Positions 44,913 to 59,900 of a DNA stretch of 64,000 bases are shown in pieces. How positions within the stretch are numbered: position 1 is the stretch's first letter; each line of letters starts with the position of its first letter. The notes beneath the pieces were generated by a model, which was not told where the DNA came from, did no database searches, and was given only the letters and a program-made list of their open reading frames with translations. Made by a program: the position numbers and the translations under genes. This DNA is from Nereocystis luetkeana (lineage: Eukaryota > Sar > Phaeophyceae > Laminariales > Laminariaceae): contig JARUPZ010000003.1 in NCBI GenBank assembly GCA_031213475.1, positions 13,944,869-14,008,868 of the forward strand, read 5' to 3'.

Positions 44913-47900
44913 AGCAAGAAGAGAGACACGCGGTTGTCACATGCTTTTGCGTACACATTTGCAGACGTTCGTCTTCTTCGAAAGCACGCGAGCAACCCGT
45001 TCCCCGTGTTAAGTTGCGCGAAAATAGTAAAACCAACCCACGCATGTGCTTGAATTGCCAAGAAGGCGCCTCGTTTGTCACGGGGCTAGGGAGAGGACAT
45101 TTAGGCGGTCACGCTTGCTGGGTATGCAATGTCGACCTTCGTTGGGGCGAAAGGAAAAACAACGCCACCGATACCACCGACAAGTAAGGTGGGAGAGGTG
45201 ACGCGAGCGTAGAAGCACACATGCCGTGGAGTACGCGCATACAAACTCCGATTTCGCCGTACGCGGGTTTAGACTCGCCCCCCCTTTCGGAACACCGACC
45301 GTTTACAAGCTTGTTCCGCGCGGACTAGCGCCTGAATCCGCGTGGCGGCTTCATCGTGAACACTGACGGTCGCCAACACTTGCTTCCCGATCCGGTCGGC
45401 GGGAAGAGAGTTCCGGGAGGAAGAACTCCTACTTGGTCGGTACTTCTTGGCCCACGAGAGCTGTAGGGGAATGAATGGGCGGCCGGGATTTTGTTTTAGT
45501 CATTAGAGTTTGTGACAGAATGGAGGCGTCGACATCTGCGTCGGGGGTACCATAGGCATTATCATCCGACTTCTGCCACCAAACGCCAACCCAAAGAGAA
45601 AACATTTGGTACTACTGTGTGTATCGTTCTTCAACAAAGAGACTGGCATAGCGCACCCGAGACATAGAGGTCTTGTTCGTTGCGTCCATGCTCGGGAGCA
45701 TCTCGCCCTGGCGTGTGCAAGGAAGCAACGGGACACCGGCAGCAAGGAATCGAGTGGGGGATACGTAGACTTGGCAGGAGTGCATCTGACCACCGTCCTG
45801 GTGCGGAGAGTTTATCGACCAAAACTTGCATAGTGCAAGGGAGTCGTAAGATAGTGAAGGCTCTCTCGAATACCGACTTCGTGTGGGGAAACGTGGGAAC
45901 CTGACACATCGTACAGGGCGGATGGCATCGAGATTGATTACAGTCTACTCCTCCGCGCGAGGTGTCGCCGGCGGAAAGTTGCTCAATGCTTCGATCTGAT
46001 CTGAAGCTACATATAACGCAGAGCGTATCTAAACCACATTTAGAGTATATACGAACCAGTGATACAGGGCGATGGCCAGGGGTGTCGGCGGTTCGCCGGC
46101 GCGGTGGACGATGATCCGCAGCTATAGCAATGCTTGACGCGTCGTGTTTTTCCGTACCGCACATAATCGTCCACGACTTGTGATGTGAACACGATCATCG
46201 TACCGTGTAGCATGCTATAATCTTGAACACGGCGAAAACAAATATGCACGCCTCCAGTTGGCGTTCTGTCGCTCCCGTCTCCGTCCTCATCTGCATGTCG
46301 TGGAAGGCTACCACCGCCTGCAGCAGACTCACGCAGATCCTCACGAAGGCCAGCCCGAACACAGCTTTGAAGTTTAGCAAAGAGAACATGGATGTCCTAG
46401 CTGCAAGCACGGCATCTGGAAACATATTGCACGTACATATCAGTAGACAGGCATATACCCAGGGAGATAGATCAGAACAAGATATCCCAAACGTTCTTGT
46501 TCACGGAAACAAATGTTGCTTGATCGCTCATGATTACAGCCTGAATACCGTCCGCAGGCCCTGTCAACGGTTGCGTCAACACACGGTTTACTGCGCGTTC
46601 GGCGGCTGGCGGGCCCGGAGTCTTGACTCTATGAATCCCAGCAGCATTAACACATCAGGATTCGAAATAATTGTCAACGACTGAAATCAGGGTGTGAAAA
46701 TAGTTATTTATGCTTGTTCGCATGACCCTACTGCCCTTTCTCTCTGAAAGGAACAGCATATACCACGTGACGAATGCGGATGCCGACAATATAGGTCTGC
46801 GACCCGTCATCATGGTCACCTATCGCCAGTACCGCCAGAAGAACATTCGCGGCGGAAGCAATGACGAGGACCCGGCCCAGGAATGTATCCGAACCAGAGG
46901 CCGCAGCGAGTGTCACGCAGACCAGGTCGATCAAAATCTGGGTAAGACACGCAAATATAAGCCCCCTGCAAACAGGCCACGACAAGCGCTCGGGTATGTT
47001 TCAGGCAATCTGTGAGGCGAGTTCGAGTCCCTAATCATAGTATATTACGCTTTATAAGTGACTCTACGTCGATAACATCATATTCAACTCTTTAACGGAA
47101 CCTTTGTAAATCTCGAGGATCTCTAGGCAATACTCAACAAAGCAAGGGAGGCCTCCCACCGTTCTGGACGTAGTCCCAATACAAGGGAGGGAGACATTTG
47201 TACACAACTTGTCGGGGTCCTTTCTCGAAGTGTTCATACGAGGGACATATGCGTAGCATTGAACGGCATGAAACCGTAAGTTTTGCAATGAAGTGGTCTG
47301 GTACCCTAGCGCTACACCCTGCCATTTATGGGGCATGGGCCACTATCCTAAATTACGTTTACCTATAGTGAAGCCCCCCATCTACTACGTGGAGCACCAC
47401 CAAGCGTATACCTTCCACGAGCTGCCTCGCGACCGATATCCCCACTGCGTGTTCCACGATCACTCGAACCTGAAGGAGAAGGTACGGCCGACTGTACGAG
47501 CTGAAGCAAGGCAAGAAACGGGTTGTCGTGGTGTCTTGATTTCACCGCTCCGCCACCGATATCCTCATTCGCCGTTGTTGCGGGCGCCGCGCTATCGTCC
47601 AGTCCCATACCGATGAATCGAATGAGCGGAAGACAGGCAGACGGTCGACAATAGTTGCTACTAGATTGAAGAAACCATGTATCGCACCCTTGCCAATCGG
47701 CTAGAGCATACCGGCGGGTAGAGAGAGGGGGGGGGTGCATATATGTACTTAATCGTACTAATTAATGTACACCTGGGGATAATGATATACGAAGTACATG
47801 CCCATGTGGATGCCGGATGGCTCACCCTTTCTCGGGACTGGCTGCGCCCTCGGCTGTTTCGCGGGTCTGCGGGTTGGTCGATACGGCAACACTGTGCCAT

Positions 47901-50900
47901 TGCTCGTCCGTCGTTTTAGATTGTGGCGGTGTAGCCGCGGCTTCGAAAAGGTAGGGGAGAATGATGGAGCCCGGTATGGTTGCCACGGACCTGGTTCCAT
48001 CCGGTATGTAGAGGCAATGACGCGGTGAGAACATTCGAGGCGTTCTACGATAGAGGTTCAACCTAATTTCTCTGAGGCTCCTCACTTAAGGAGCTCCATA
48101 CCTTACCCCAAAACTGACTTCAGTAAAAATCAAATTGCATCCCGGCGTATACTCCCATGGCCCGAGTCTAGAAAAGTTTTTTCTCGAAATCAAGATTGGC
48201 ATCCCGACGATTTGGGCCCAAGGAACTCCGTCTTTCAGAAACAAAAAAAGGAAATGTGCTACCTCTATCGTAGAACGGGTCACTCAACGACGCGGGCCTT
48301 ACAAACGTGGCTACGAGGCATGGGTAACACATACGTATTCGTTGGCGAGCAGGAGCGGGGGGATCACGGTTGTACCATCGGCTGGGAACGAACTGATCCG
48401 GGCGATGTACCATCAATCGGGGGTTCTGACTTGCAACAGGTGAGGACTCACACCTCACGCCTTAGGACATGTCAGCCATTGTTTGTGACTTAGTGATCAT
48501 CAGCGGCGAATACGTAATATGCACATAAATACATATATCACTGCAGCACCTGGTAGAACTTTGGGAATGCCTGACCTCACTTACGAGGCGGAGTCTCTGG
48601 CACAATTTTAACGACCGTGCCAACTTCCATAGCTACTGCAGTAGAGGTCTGTAACATTTCTCTGGAGTAGTAGGTGCCTCACCCAACGACAATTTGAACG
48701 ACCTTGACGTTGAGGCTCGTGGCGTTGCTGGAAAAGGCTGCCTCCACCATCATCTGAACCATGACTTGTGCGAAGAGAAGCAATGACAGCTGGCACGCAC
48801 GCAGGTTCGGACACGTCAGAGGTACACCATGCGCCTAAAAATTGTCGTAGGTAAACCGAGGGGTTAAACAACCCAGGCCATGCACAGGCGAAACATATGG
48901 GGAGGGGGTAGAAAGTGAGGGCCTCAAAGATCTGGCTTAGCCAACCAACCCAGCGACTATCCCATATCTGTTCGCGGTCTCAACAAGAGCCCTCGACTCT
49001 CTCACGTTCGGCCTGGGATTGCCGACCTACACGCGACGACAACTCCAAGAGTGGCTGTTCTCGTCTCTATATTCACTCTGACCCAGACCCGTGACACAGA
49101 CATGCCTAATACTCTATACGAACAATCCTCGTTTTTTCCGTTACTGTGTTCGCGGAAGCTGTCACTGCGTGTACGGCCAGACCTGCCCTGCCAAAACACA
49201 TGGATATCAAGCACAGTGCAGGAAAAACTCCGCGAACAAACATAGGCCACCCACCGCCCTTAACGTGTGCTTTTTTCTAACCTGAATGGGCGTGAGAGGG
49301 AGATTGCTCATCGAAGGCGTTACGATGGCGACCCACGGGTGGTTCTGCATCACTTGAACACACAGCGCGCACGCACGCTCGTACCAGGCTCGACAAGTTT
49401 CTGCGAGACTGACGAACGCGGGGCATGTTGGCGAACGCGAAGCTGGTGTTTTCGCCGTCGAACGGAAACGTGGAGATCGTATTGAGAAGATGTGGCTTTT
49501 CATCACTGTGGAAGACAAATACCCTTCCCCCAAGGGGTATAACAAAGTGCACGCGCCATGACTATTCTCACCACCCCTACAGTAAACTAACGAGCCACAC
49601 CTGCCTTTGCTGCCAACACAACGTACGGTTTCTGTTAAAGCTTTCCAAATGGTCAGGTGTGATCCACAACATCAACTATTTTGATTCAAGTACTAAGGTT
49701 TGAGCGAGAAAACGAACTGGCACCAACACTCCACACCAGAGAGCGCACCCCCCCCCCCCCTTTAATGCCAACTATCGAGCAGTGTACTTACTTCCGGCCC
49801 AAGCGTCGGCGAGCAGACATCGTGCGGCGCCTTCGTTTGGCGAGCCGGGGACCACGGCGTGTTTTCTTGCGGTTCACAGCAGGGAGGGTAGGGTTCCGTG
49901 TTGCCTGAAAAAAATCAATGCGGAGGGATACGTAACATGTTTGGACACCATTGCAGAAAAAAACTACCAGCACAGCATGTCGCAGGTTACCAAGAGTACT
50001 CCGCGTGCAAAAGAGAGTTTGGAGTGCCTCACGACAGACCCCTTCGCTAAGAAGATGGTCCCTGCGCGGAAGCCACCCCGACCCCAGACATGTTCGGGAG
50101 AAATTGGGTACAAGACAGAATTTCCATCAAGTCTACCGGCGGCGCAGTTAGTCTGGTACCTCTCCAGTTTCGACGTAGCGCACGACGATCTTGTCCGCGA
50201 CAACCCCTTCCGCGTTGCGACCTCTTTTCGTCACTGTCACCGCCACCGCAACGCCGATTAAAAGCAAGGCAGTCCCCACGATGAGCATGATCCCCCACCA
50301 GGAGCTGTTCCGGATGGCTGAAAATACCTCGAAAGCGGCGGTCTGTAGAAAGTGAAGGTCGTACAATTGAGCAAACGGATCATCATCAATAACTGCATTG
50401 ACGATGGGGCTGCACGAGGAAACGATCACCTTCCTATCATCAAGGATGCCACAGTATCGACTGGCTTTCGTCTGTGTACTGGCATTGAAGTTATCATGCC
50501 CACCCCAAGCGCAAACGAGTGCCCAACCGTTCGCGATTTCGGTTCATACGTAGTGGATTTACATTGTTCTGGCAACCAAACCTCACATCAAATCAACTGA
50601 CCATCCCCAAGAGCTTTGGGTGATGACGTCCCATTAAACCCCATCTAGGAAAACAACTCATTCAGTCTCCTCACCAACTCAATCGGGGTAAAAACACCGT
50701 CCGACTGTGTCGTGGAGACGGCGAAGTCGGAGAGATGGTAGGATGTGCACGACACTTCCACCTCTGACCTGCTGCCGTCGCTCGCATCTGCCATGTGTAC
50801 CGAAGCTGACTCCACCACCAAACCGTCTGCTTCCCATTCGGCGGTCTCCACATTGTAGTAAGCACACCACGGAGTCTCCGAGGCGGACGTGAGCCGCGCA

Positions 50901-53900
50901 GTCATCGTGATGGTTGCTGGAGCAAGCAATACGATGTCCTGTTTGGACCAATCACGGAACAACGACACGTCGGACGGTTTGCACCTCAGGAAATTATTTG
51001 CCTTGGCTATAGCTGTAGTCACTACTCTGAAGGCATTTATAAAGTGTATGCCATGAGTGCATGGACTGTTTCAACCTCTCATTGCGCAAGACAGCGATGA
51101 ACACACACAATATCCCGTGAGGTTCCGTACATGCAATCCCTCTACAGGGGGTGATATCACTAATTTGTCTGCTGCCTATGCTCGACCCTCACGCTTCCAT
51201 CGTCGGTGTTGGTGAGCCTGACGCTTGTCACTCCCCCCTGCACCCCGTCCGATGGTCTGCCGTTGACAGCGAATTGGATGGAGCCCACAGCGACCGCGGA
51301 CGTGGCAGCAGTCTCGATTGGCGCCAGGCCACGGCGGCGATGAACATGAGACGTGCTAGCCCCACTTTCGCCCCGTCTCGTGGGCGACGCGACGCTCGAA
51401 GCCGCCATCCTTCGCCTCTCAGTCGAAGATTCCGCTTCTTCTTCAGCGAAGGATACCTTTGACGTTCCTGTTGTGTTGTCGACCACGATATAGCAGGAAT
51501 AGGTAGAGAAAGCGAGGGCCTGCCTGCGGGTGGATTGCCTAGATCGTGATCGCTTCCCCACCCATCAAATTGGTGTAGTCCATGTTACAGGAACGTCTTC
51601 GAGATCTCTATCGTAGGGACGCATACGAAATATCGCATCGACTGCCTCCGTGCATTCATGACGTACCCTAGTCTAAACTGCGGCCCCTACCAAAAATTCA
51701 AGATATAGAATACCGGTGTTAGTCGTGTACCCTGATGGGTTGCTAGTACATCACCCGTACCTCTCCTGCTGCTTCCGGAAGACCGGAGCTAAGGACGCAC
51801 CAGCTAGTATTTAGTATCTACAGTTTGGATCGAAGAAAGCCTCACATTCACTACGTAAAATCTGCGTCAAGCGTTCGGACAGGCGCGCTCACCAGCAGCG
51901 AAGGTCATGCCAGCCGTGTCGGAAGTGACGACACAGCTTACGTCCACATAGGTGCTGTCGAAATTTCCAGCCTCCTCTCCGTCCTCTAAGCCATTCTCCA
52001 TCAGCGCCATAACAGAATTCACCATCGACGACAAACTGCAGACGTCCCGCATCGTTAGTGAGAGAGCGGTTATCTCATGACTTGAACAACGAATACGCCG
52101 TAGTATTCTCGGAGGAGTTAAAACAGCAGAGCAGGCGACACACTAGTACATGGCGGCAAACAGCCGGACATATTCGGACCACCCGCATATGTTTGCTGCT
52201 GTCTACACTCTCGATTTCGACCACAGTGTTAACACTGTCTTTTATCAAAGCACCAACGGTTTAGGCGGCAGGGGCTATGTGGGCTAGGTTTTGATAGTGT
52301 ATGTTAACATTCGGTGTTGGGGTCGGAGTAGAACCTGGCAGGGGCCCACTTGTCTGTGAAGGTGGCGTCTAGGTCGTCTTCTTCCTCCGTACTGCCGAGA
52401 ACGCCATCCAGGATCTGTACAACTGGGTGTAACACAGCGGAGTCCCCATTTCTGTGTTCGGTCGCGTCCGCGAGAACCCTAGAAGCAGAGGATATAAGGG
52501 CGTCCTAAAACGGCAGATCGTGGACAGAGTGCATCGGGCGTGGTTACGGCCAGGAAGTACGTTAGATCTCTAGGCATGACACCATGGGCACCATGGGCAT
52601 GGCCATTCCACGCCATACATGGGAGGCACCCGGAATCGCGGCAATATTGGATCATTTTGACGCCTGACAAAATTCACGATACCGACTCAAAGAGTGGGCG
52701 ATACCACCCCACCCTCCCCGGATCGGGCTTTCAGGGTCTGGTTCTTCCCTGGAGCAAAAAGCTCGCGGGGAACGAAGGCCTGTCTCACGTCGTCTTTGTG
52801 ACCAGGCTATTCGATCGTGACTCGATCGCGATCTGTCCAATGATAACGTTCAGCGATCAAGTATTGTACATGGTATGCTGTAGCATGTTGCGCTAACGCC
52901 GATCTCTCCAGCCCCCCCTATTTTGGGGGAAGATGCTCCCAGCACTCGTTGTATCCCGATTTCAACAATAATATCTACCTTTGAGCCCAACCCGATGGTC
53001 TCGCTGGCACCGGAGAGGACCACCAACACGCCCAAGACGCTCCCCGCCGTTTCGGTGGTGTAGTCGAGTGAGGCATAGTCATTCGTCACGGCATCGACCA
53101 TGGCTCCAAATAGCTCCTGCATGCGTTTTACAAGAAAGTCGTTGCTTGCTGTACGGAAACAGCGCCATATACACAGCACAGGACGGGGAAGGCGTCGTGC
53201 TTCCTTGTGCAGAAGCACTGATATTCGCATGGCTTTTAAACAAAAAAGTGAGGACTAAGGCAATCATCGTGAGTTGAAATGACGCTGTATAACGACTACG
53301 AGGACGATCAGAGGTATCGGGAGGTGTGCCCCCTGATGTCTCCCACACCCCCGTCTTCTCGGTCGCATCTGCTGCTACATGTCGCCGCGCAGAACGAACG
53401 CACCTCGTCACTATCTAGTTGGCTGGAAGAGGGAGCTGTTTCATTGAGCTCTTGCACCAGCAAGGAGGCGTAGGCTCGTACGAGAGACGTATTCTGACCC
53501 GGTATTTCCTGTTCAGCGTCGTTGACGGCTGCGAAAAAGCCGCCGGACAATGCCGTGATGGTTTCCTCCTTCAATTCGAAAACGAGACACGGCAATTAAC
53601 GTGAACAACGACCCGAAACACCGGGGATATGAGCAACGGAATGCCACCGGCGATAAGTAACGAGCCAGACGTGTGGCATCACATCCCCAGAGGCCTCTCG
53701 CGCACGAAATCTCCAATTAACTGCTCATCTGTAGCTATGTTGACGGAAGTGGAGTGTAGTGTTTGGGGATCTCTTTACACTCGCAGCCTTCGTGGATGCT
53801 ATATATGCCTTACAGTGTGTTAATGTTGCAGCAATATGTCACCATCACTATGGGTTAACAATCTTGGGTGCTAACGGCGCAAGCCAGTGGCACACGATGG

Positions 53901-56900
53901 GCCTTTCTGTACGGGCAAAGCCTGAGCTGTCGGGGGGCACCGCTCTGGTTGTAGCTGAATCATAGAGATTGGGGGGAGATAACCCGGAATGGGAACGCTT
54001 CCATCTTATGAAAACCGCACGAATCAGGGCACATTTCTTGTGTTTACTCAATGCCACCCAAAAACTCAACATGAGACAAAGTCAAAACTCAAAACATACG
54101 GTATTTTTATTTAAGTGGCAATCACAGTCGTCCCGTGAACTTTCCCATGTCGCCCGTCGTGCGTGCTGACTTCTTCGTCACTGTTCTTGTCGTGGAGGTG
54201 CTCAATTCACTGGTAAAAAGTCGCACGTCCTGCTTCGGCGACTGGAAGGCTGGATTCCGGGGGTACGCCTGGAGCTCTCTTGCTGCGGGAAATCTCCGCT
54301 CGAGCTTATGCAGCTGGTGAGGCAGGCATCTACGCTTATGGACTATGATCGGAACCTACTATAGCCTGGGCGTTGAGGCGTCCCGCACCCGCAGCTGGTG
54401 AGGCAGGCATCGATTTCTAGTATAGCCTGGGCGTTGAGGCGTGCCGCACCATTTTGTTTTCGTATGACCTTTGTGTACAGGATGCTCACCGTATCGCTCG
54501 AAGAGGACGCCCACCCAGTGACACGGACCGTCACACGGTTGCCATCGCCGTCGCTGTACCCTGTCGTTGAAGCGCCGAAAACATCCGTAACGTGCCCTGC
54601 TCGCGCGTTGACGCAGACGTGGCCCCACGACGAGGCAATCTTCGTCAATGTGCACAACAATGCAGCCACGGAAAAATCGCACCTAGTAGCTTGTCTTGGG
54701 CTTTGTCGAATATCTCAAATCTCGCGACATATGTATATGTCTACAACATATATATGTCTATACGGGTGCTAACGTCGGCTATGCACCTTATGTGCCTGAT
54801 CTCGGGTTGACCGGTCAGAACGACCATCAGCGCAACCCCTTGAGCCGGATTTCCCTTCAGCAACTATAGCGGACCTGCTATTGAAACCGTGTAGTTGTCT
54901 GCAAATCGTCCGAGAGGTAAGACCCCCTTCCACTCTGGAGACTCCGATGCGTACGTCGACAGGCCATACAATGTATCTTGGATACCCTGCGCATGCCCAA
55001 CATAACGCATTGAACAAAATTGGTGGGCGGAAAGCGTAAAAGCGTGAGTTTGCAACATTCGATGAAAATCAACCAGCAGTGGGAATGCTGAACTCCGTGC
55101 GCGATACAAACGAAGGCAAGTACCGGGGGGGGAGAAGGGACGCCACCTGTGACAGGGGCTTGTCCGGAAGAAGACCGCTGAGGATCAAACCTCTCACGAG
55201 TTAAGCTGGAAAGTGGAAGTGATGATCACAGTCAGATAGATAACAACTTTGCCTTTGACGATTGTCGTCAACAGTGCACATATCACATGAGCCGTTCGAC
55301 TTACACCCAGCTCCGGGGCTGCGTAATGGGCACGGTCGACAAGAAGACGCTTACTTCTACCGGTAACGTTTATTTCCTTCTTTCGCGGTGATACGATTCT
55401 CACTTTCACTCTCGTAGTAACCCAAGGCGAAGATCCATGCGGTCAATGCCTCAGCTCAAGAAAAAATGTAGTTGCCGAAAACTTGTTCGACTGAGCTTAT
55501 CAACAAACTATGCCTCAATATGCACCTCTCCGTTACAGTACGAGAAGAAGAAGGCGAGGGGGAGATCATCGACGTCGTCTGTCCAGTCCAGAGCCTCGAG
55601 TACGAAGACGTCCGACGCGGCAGTTCCGGCAGTGGGATTAGCAGCAACGCGCCCACCGTAGGGGGGAGAATTGACCACGATCGACAGCTGGGCGAAACCT
55701 TCACGCGGAGAACGACGCAATTAGGGGCAATACTTTATGAAGGCGCAAGGGGTGCACCGAGATGGGTTGCACGTTTCATGCGGGGATGTCAAGAGCTAAC
55801 TACTGTAGCCATGGGACGCCGCTATCACATGTACTGACACGCTTGAGTTTACGTGTAGCTCGTCATTCACATATACCTGGTATTGGGATACAATTTTGCT
55901 AGAAGCAGTTATATTTCTCGCATAAATCTAACGCCCGAACTATGTTTTCTCTCCCACGTACCGCATAGTTATTGCGCTTTCGATATTATCGGGTAGATGT
56001 AAATATTAGGCGTCTTGTCTGATGTCTAGCCGGAGTTTATATATAGTAGGTGGACTTACGTGAAGCCTTGTCCCGCAGGTCCCTGCGTCCTAACAGGTTC
56101 GCGAACAACGTTTTCCCTGAAAGTTGCCGGCACATCCCAAGCGAAACTTTCGACGGTTCGGGAGCATCTGTGGTGAATAGACCAAACCACATTACGTAAA
56201 AAAGGCAGGAAAAGCACCTATCCAAATAGTGTGACTTGGAGAAACGATCGAAGCGGGACGCCTACCTTCCTTTAGTGACGATGAATCGGTTGCTGAAAGA
56301 CGAAACGCGTATGAAGACCCGCTTGTGAGCACGTTGGGCCGGATCACGAGATTTACCCTGCGAACGGGTTGCACGGGGAGTTCGTCGTTTTGAAGGATAC
56401 CGGTACATCCACATACTTGAGCTCTACTAGTGTGGCTTGAGAGTTAAGCCCTTAGACATTACGCTAACTGCAAGCGTTGAGGTTGGCCGTCCCGTCATAG
56501 TCGCCGCACCAATATATACATGGCAGCCCGAGGGTTGGAGGAAGGCAACCTCTTTATAGTTGCCGAGCAGAGTAGCAGACCTACAACTCTCACGCACCCG
56601 GTTTGAGAGCTGGAAAAATACGTACTCCAGTCGTCTTCATTCACAGGCAGATCGCCGCTTTCCTGCATGTATTCGGCACCACACAGCAGGAATTTCCACT
56701 TAGTAAGAAATACAGTAGTCCACCCAGAAGGTCAGTTCGAGATATGCAGCAAACAGCAGAGCCGAAGAAACTGATTCACCTGTGACCACACGAACTCGTG
56801 CGTTGAAGATGCGTCTGCTACTCCACCATAGAGCACCACCTTTGAGGTCGGGTCGTGCTTGTCAATGTTTTCCTTCGGCCATACAACCACGTCAGGGGCA

Positions 56901-59900
56901 TCGTAGGAGACAACCTGGAGGACTCCGCGCGACCCCACGTAGGTGGTAAGGTGGGACTTGCATTATCTATTGTCTGGCGCATCCGATACATCTCGTCCGC
57001 AGGCATGGATTTCAGACATTGATACCCGGAGTGGCCCGCACAGGAGCCTCGCTTCTTCCTTACGTAGCCCTGATATCCCGGTCTACTAGTGTGTGGTTCC
57101 GAGCCAATAGAAGTTCCTGGCATGAACAGTGCTGGGTGAGTATGTAGGTACGGCGGGGTCGTCGATGTGGTGAAGCCCGCACAGCTGCGAAAAAACGCAA
57201 CCAAAGTAGGGAATCGCGACACAAAAGGTCTCACCTGCACTTGAACGGTCGCCACGTCCGATCGAAATTTGTCGTACACATCTGTTGCATCGACGCCCCC
57301 CGTGCTGACATTCAGGGAGAACTCGTACACCTGCCAACGGCGTCGGCGCGGCGTATGCTTGGGGGTGGTACACGGTGCGGAGGGAACGTTGACCTACTAT
57401 ATATACTGACTTTGGTTTCGACGCAGAACGTCGCGACGCCTTTGTGCGTATGCATAGGAGGCTTGCACTTTATGCGTCCGGTCTGGCGTTTGAATATATT
57501 GACGTTTGGTCTCACCGTGTCTGGTTGCAAGTATTCGGCCGGAATCGTGAAGACCTCACTGTCACCCGAGGTGTATTCGCCAGAGAGAGTGGAGCAGTTC
57601 TTGGAACATGACCAGGTGTGCCTGCACCAATTGGCACGAGCAAGCTCCGGTTGAGCTTCTGCAGATGCGAACAAATGCGTCCCAGGCCTTGCATCATCCC
57701 CGTACTACATGACGCTAGTTGGTGTGATACCCCAAAGGAGTAGGCGCTGTTTGCTCAGCCGTGGAGGAGATCAGTTTGATTGAAGACATTTGACACATAT
57801 TCAGCATTTGCATGCGCCCATTTAGAGGTTCCTGACGTTATAGTAGTTTCGAAGCTGATAGTCATGTTGTGATACTCCTTTGGTGCACCAAACATACACG
57901 CGGTGCTGACTAAAGTATCAAGGTACCGGCGTTGCACCATCTTCGTCAAGGGGTTCGTGACTATTCGTGGCTAAATCACTTTTCAAACCTTAGCGAAAGC
58001 TCTGCGATGTCGTCCTCATCAGTTGATCCGCTACCGTCCAGAACGAGGTCGGTCGCTGGTCAGAAATACACATGCGTTGCGTCGCGTTATACGTCAATAC
58101 ACACATATGTACACATAAGCAAGTGCGCTTCAGATAGAGCCGAAGGAGGTCCCTGCGAACGGTGGGTGCTCTCAAACGTGAGAAAACATCCTCCAAAACG
58201 ATCTCCCTGAAGTTGCTAGATATAGTAACACTACTCTTATTATGATAATCATATGGTAGCGAAAGTCTGTCCTACACCTAGTAACACTGCGATTATTCGA
58301 AGTACACAAAACCTGCCGATGAGGTGGAAAATAGCGACCAAACCAGCGAACCACTTCGTCGATGACGTCGATGGCGTTGGGAGTTAGTCGTCATTCGTCA
58401 GTCGTTCATTCCACGTTGGCTGGTTTCCGTCAATCGCGGTTAGGGGCCGAAGGGGTAAGACACCTGTAGGATGAAGGCGGAACTCCCCCCCGCTGATCGA
58501 CGCCCGCACCGACCCTGTCTCGACCACTACCTGTTGAAATGTATCCGTTCAACTCGAACGGGTCAGGATGCTGAAGTGCGGCATGATCATGTGCCAACCA
58601 CAAACACCAGCAAATATCGTACTAGAACGGCATGGTGCTGTAGATACATGGCATCGTGAAACTTGAATCTTGCAGAGAGTGCCATAGAAGTTCAAATTGC
58701 TACACTCGCTGCCTCTACGCTGCCTCTACGCTAGCGTTGAGATATGGCATATACGACGCGCGGTCAGTCATACCCGAGTTACCTCGACAACGATAACAAT
58801 TCGAACAGTGTATCCATTGAAGGTGTGAACCTTACCTCCACAAGCGCCGAGGCGTTGAGCTGAGAATCTTGCGCAGTCACGACGCCACGGAAGAGGTAGA
58901 TCGAACCGGCGTACCCAAGCTTGTATTCCGGTATGGTCAACTTCGTTGGGTCGGTGCCCACGAGAGCCTACACATGTTGATATTCGAGGCGCGTGGTGAC
59001 TGTATGCAAGTGTGAGAAGTTGCAATATGCGCACTTTTTTCGAACTAAATTGTGTAGATAAGCGTGGCACGTCGCCTTGGGCTCAGCTGGAGGGTATATA
59101 TGGTCTCCAAAGGTCCGCCGGTGCCCGTACAACCTTCGTTGGCACGGGGATTGGGAAGTCATTACCGTACGTCTGACAGTATTTCTCTGGTGCCGCTACG
59201 TCGCCGAATGATGGAGTGAATTCATGTGACAAGGCTTACGACAGATTTATCTAGAGCCATGTCTTTACTGAATTACTCTTCCTTACAACCAACGTGCACC
59301 GACACGAGCTGAGAGTTGGTTCCCACCTCAAAGGCATCGGCGCCAAGCTCGTCATAGTCGACGCCGCCCACTTCGTCCCATGCGAAGATTAGTGATGACG
59401 CAGACCCTATCATGATGGAATTGATACACATGGTGTAGAATTCGGTATAGGAGGAGAACACGGCAAGAGGGTGTGCATAGCCGCCCGGTGCAACCCTTCA
59501 CGATAACAGTACATGACCATAGACCATAGATAATGATACACCAGGGGATGCGTACCATAAGGAGTACCAGTATTAGCCGAGCCTGGCTTTTGAACAAATA
59601 CGGGAAGCAGATGGCGACTGAAGGTTAAAAGTACTGTCAGCACCCGTGCCTCTCAGGCTTCGAATCTATCTCAACTGCAGAACAGTACGTCTCACCGCAT
59701 GCCCCAGCTGTACCGGCCATCTTCAAGACTATCGACCGGCTCCTCTTTACCGTCTTTAAGGAAGATCCGAGAATGATGACAGAGGGGATGTCTTCCGCCC
59801 TGTTTGCACGTCATGGAAAACGCACTTACTTAAAGTATGATGCCAAACACGCCGGCTGCCGCTTGGCGAGCTCATCACTGAAGATACGACCTCACACATG

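Noticed and set aside
45240..45310. Stop codon in the gene 2 IQ exon as proof of pseudogene
   Set aside because: The stop lies downstream of a donor (GTAAAC/GTAAGA) shared with gene 1, so it is probably intronic.
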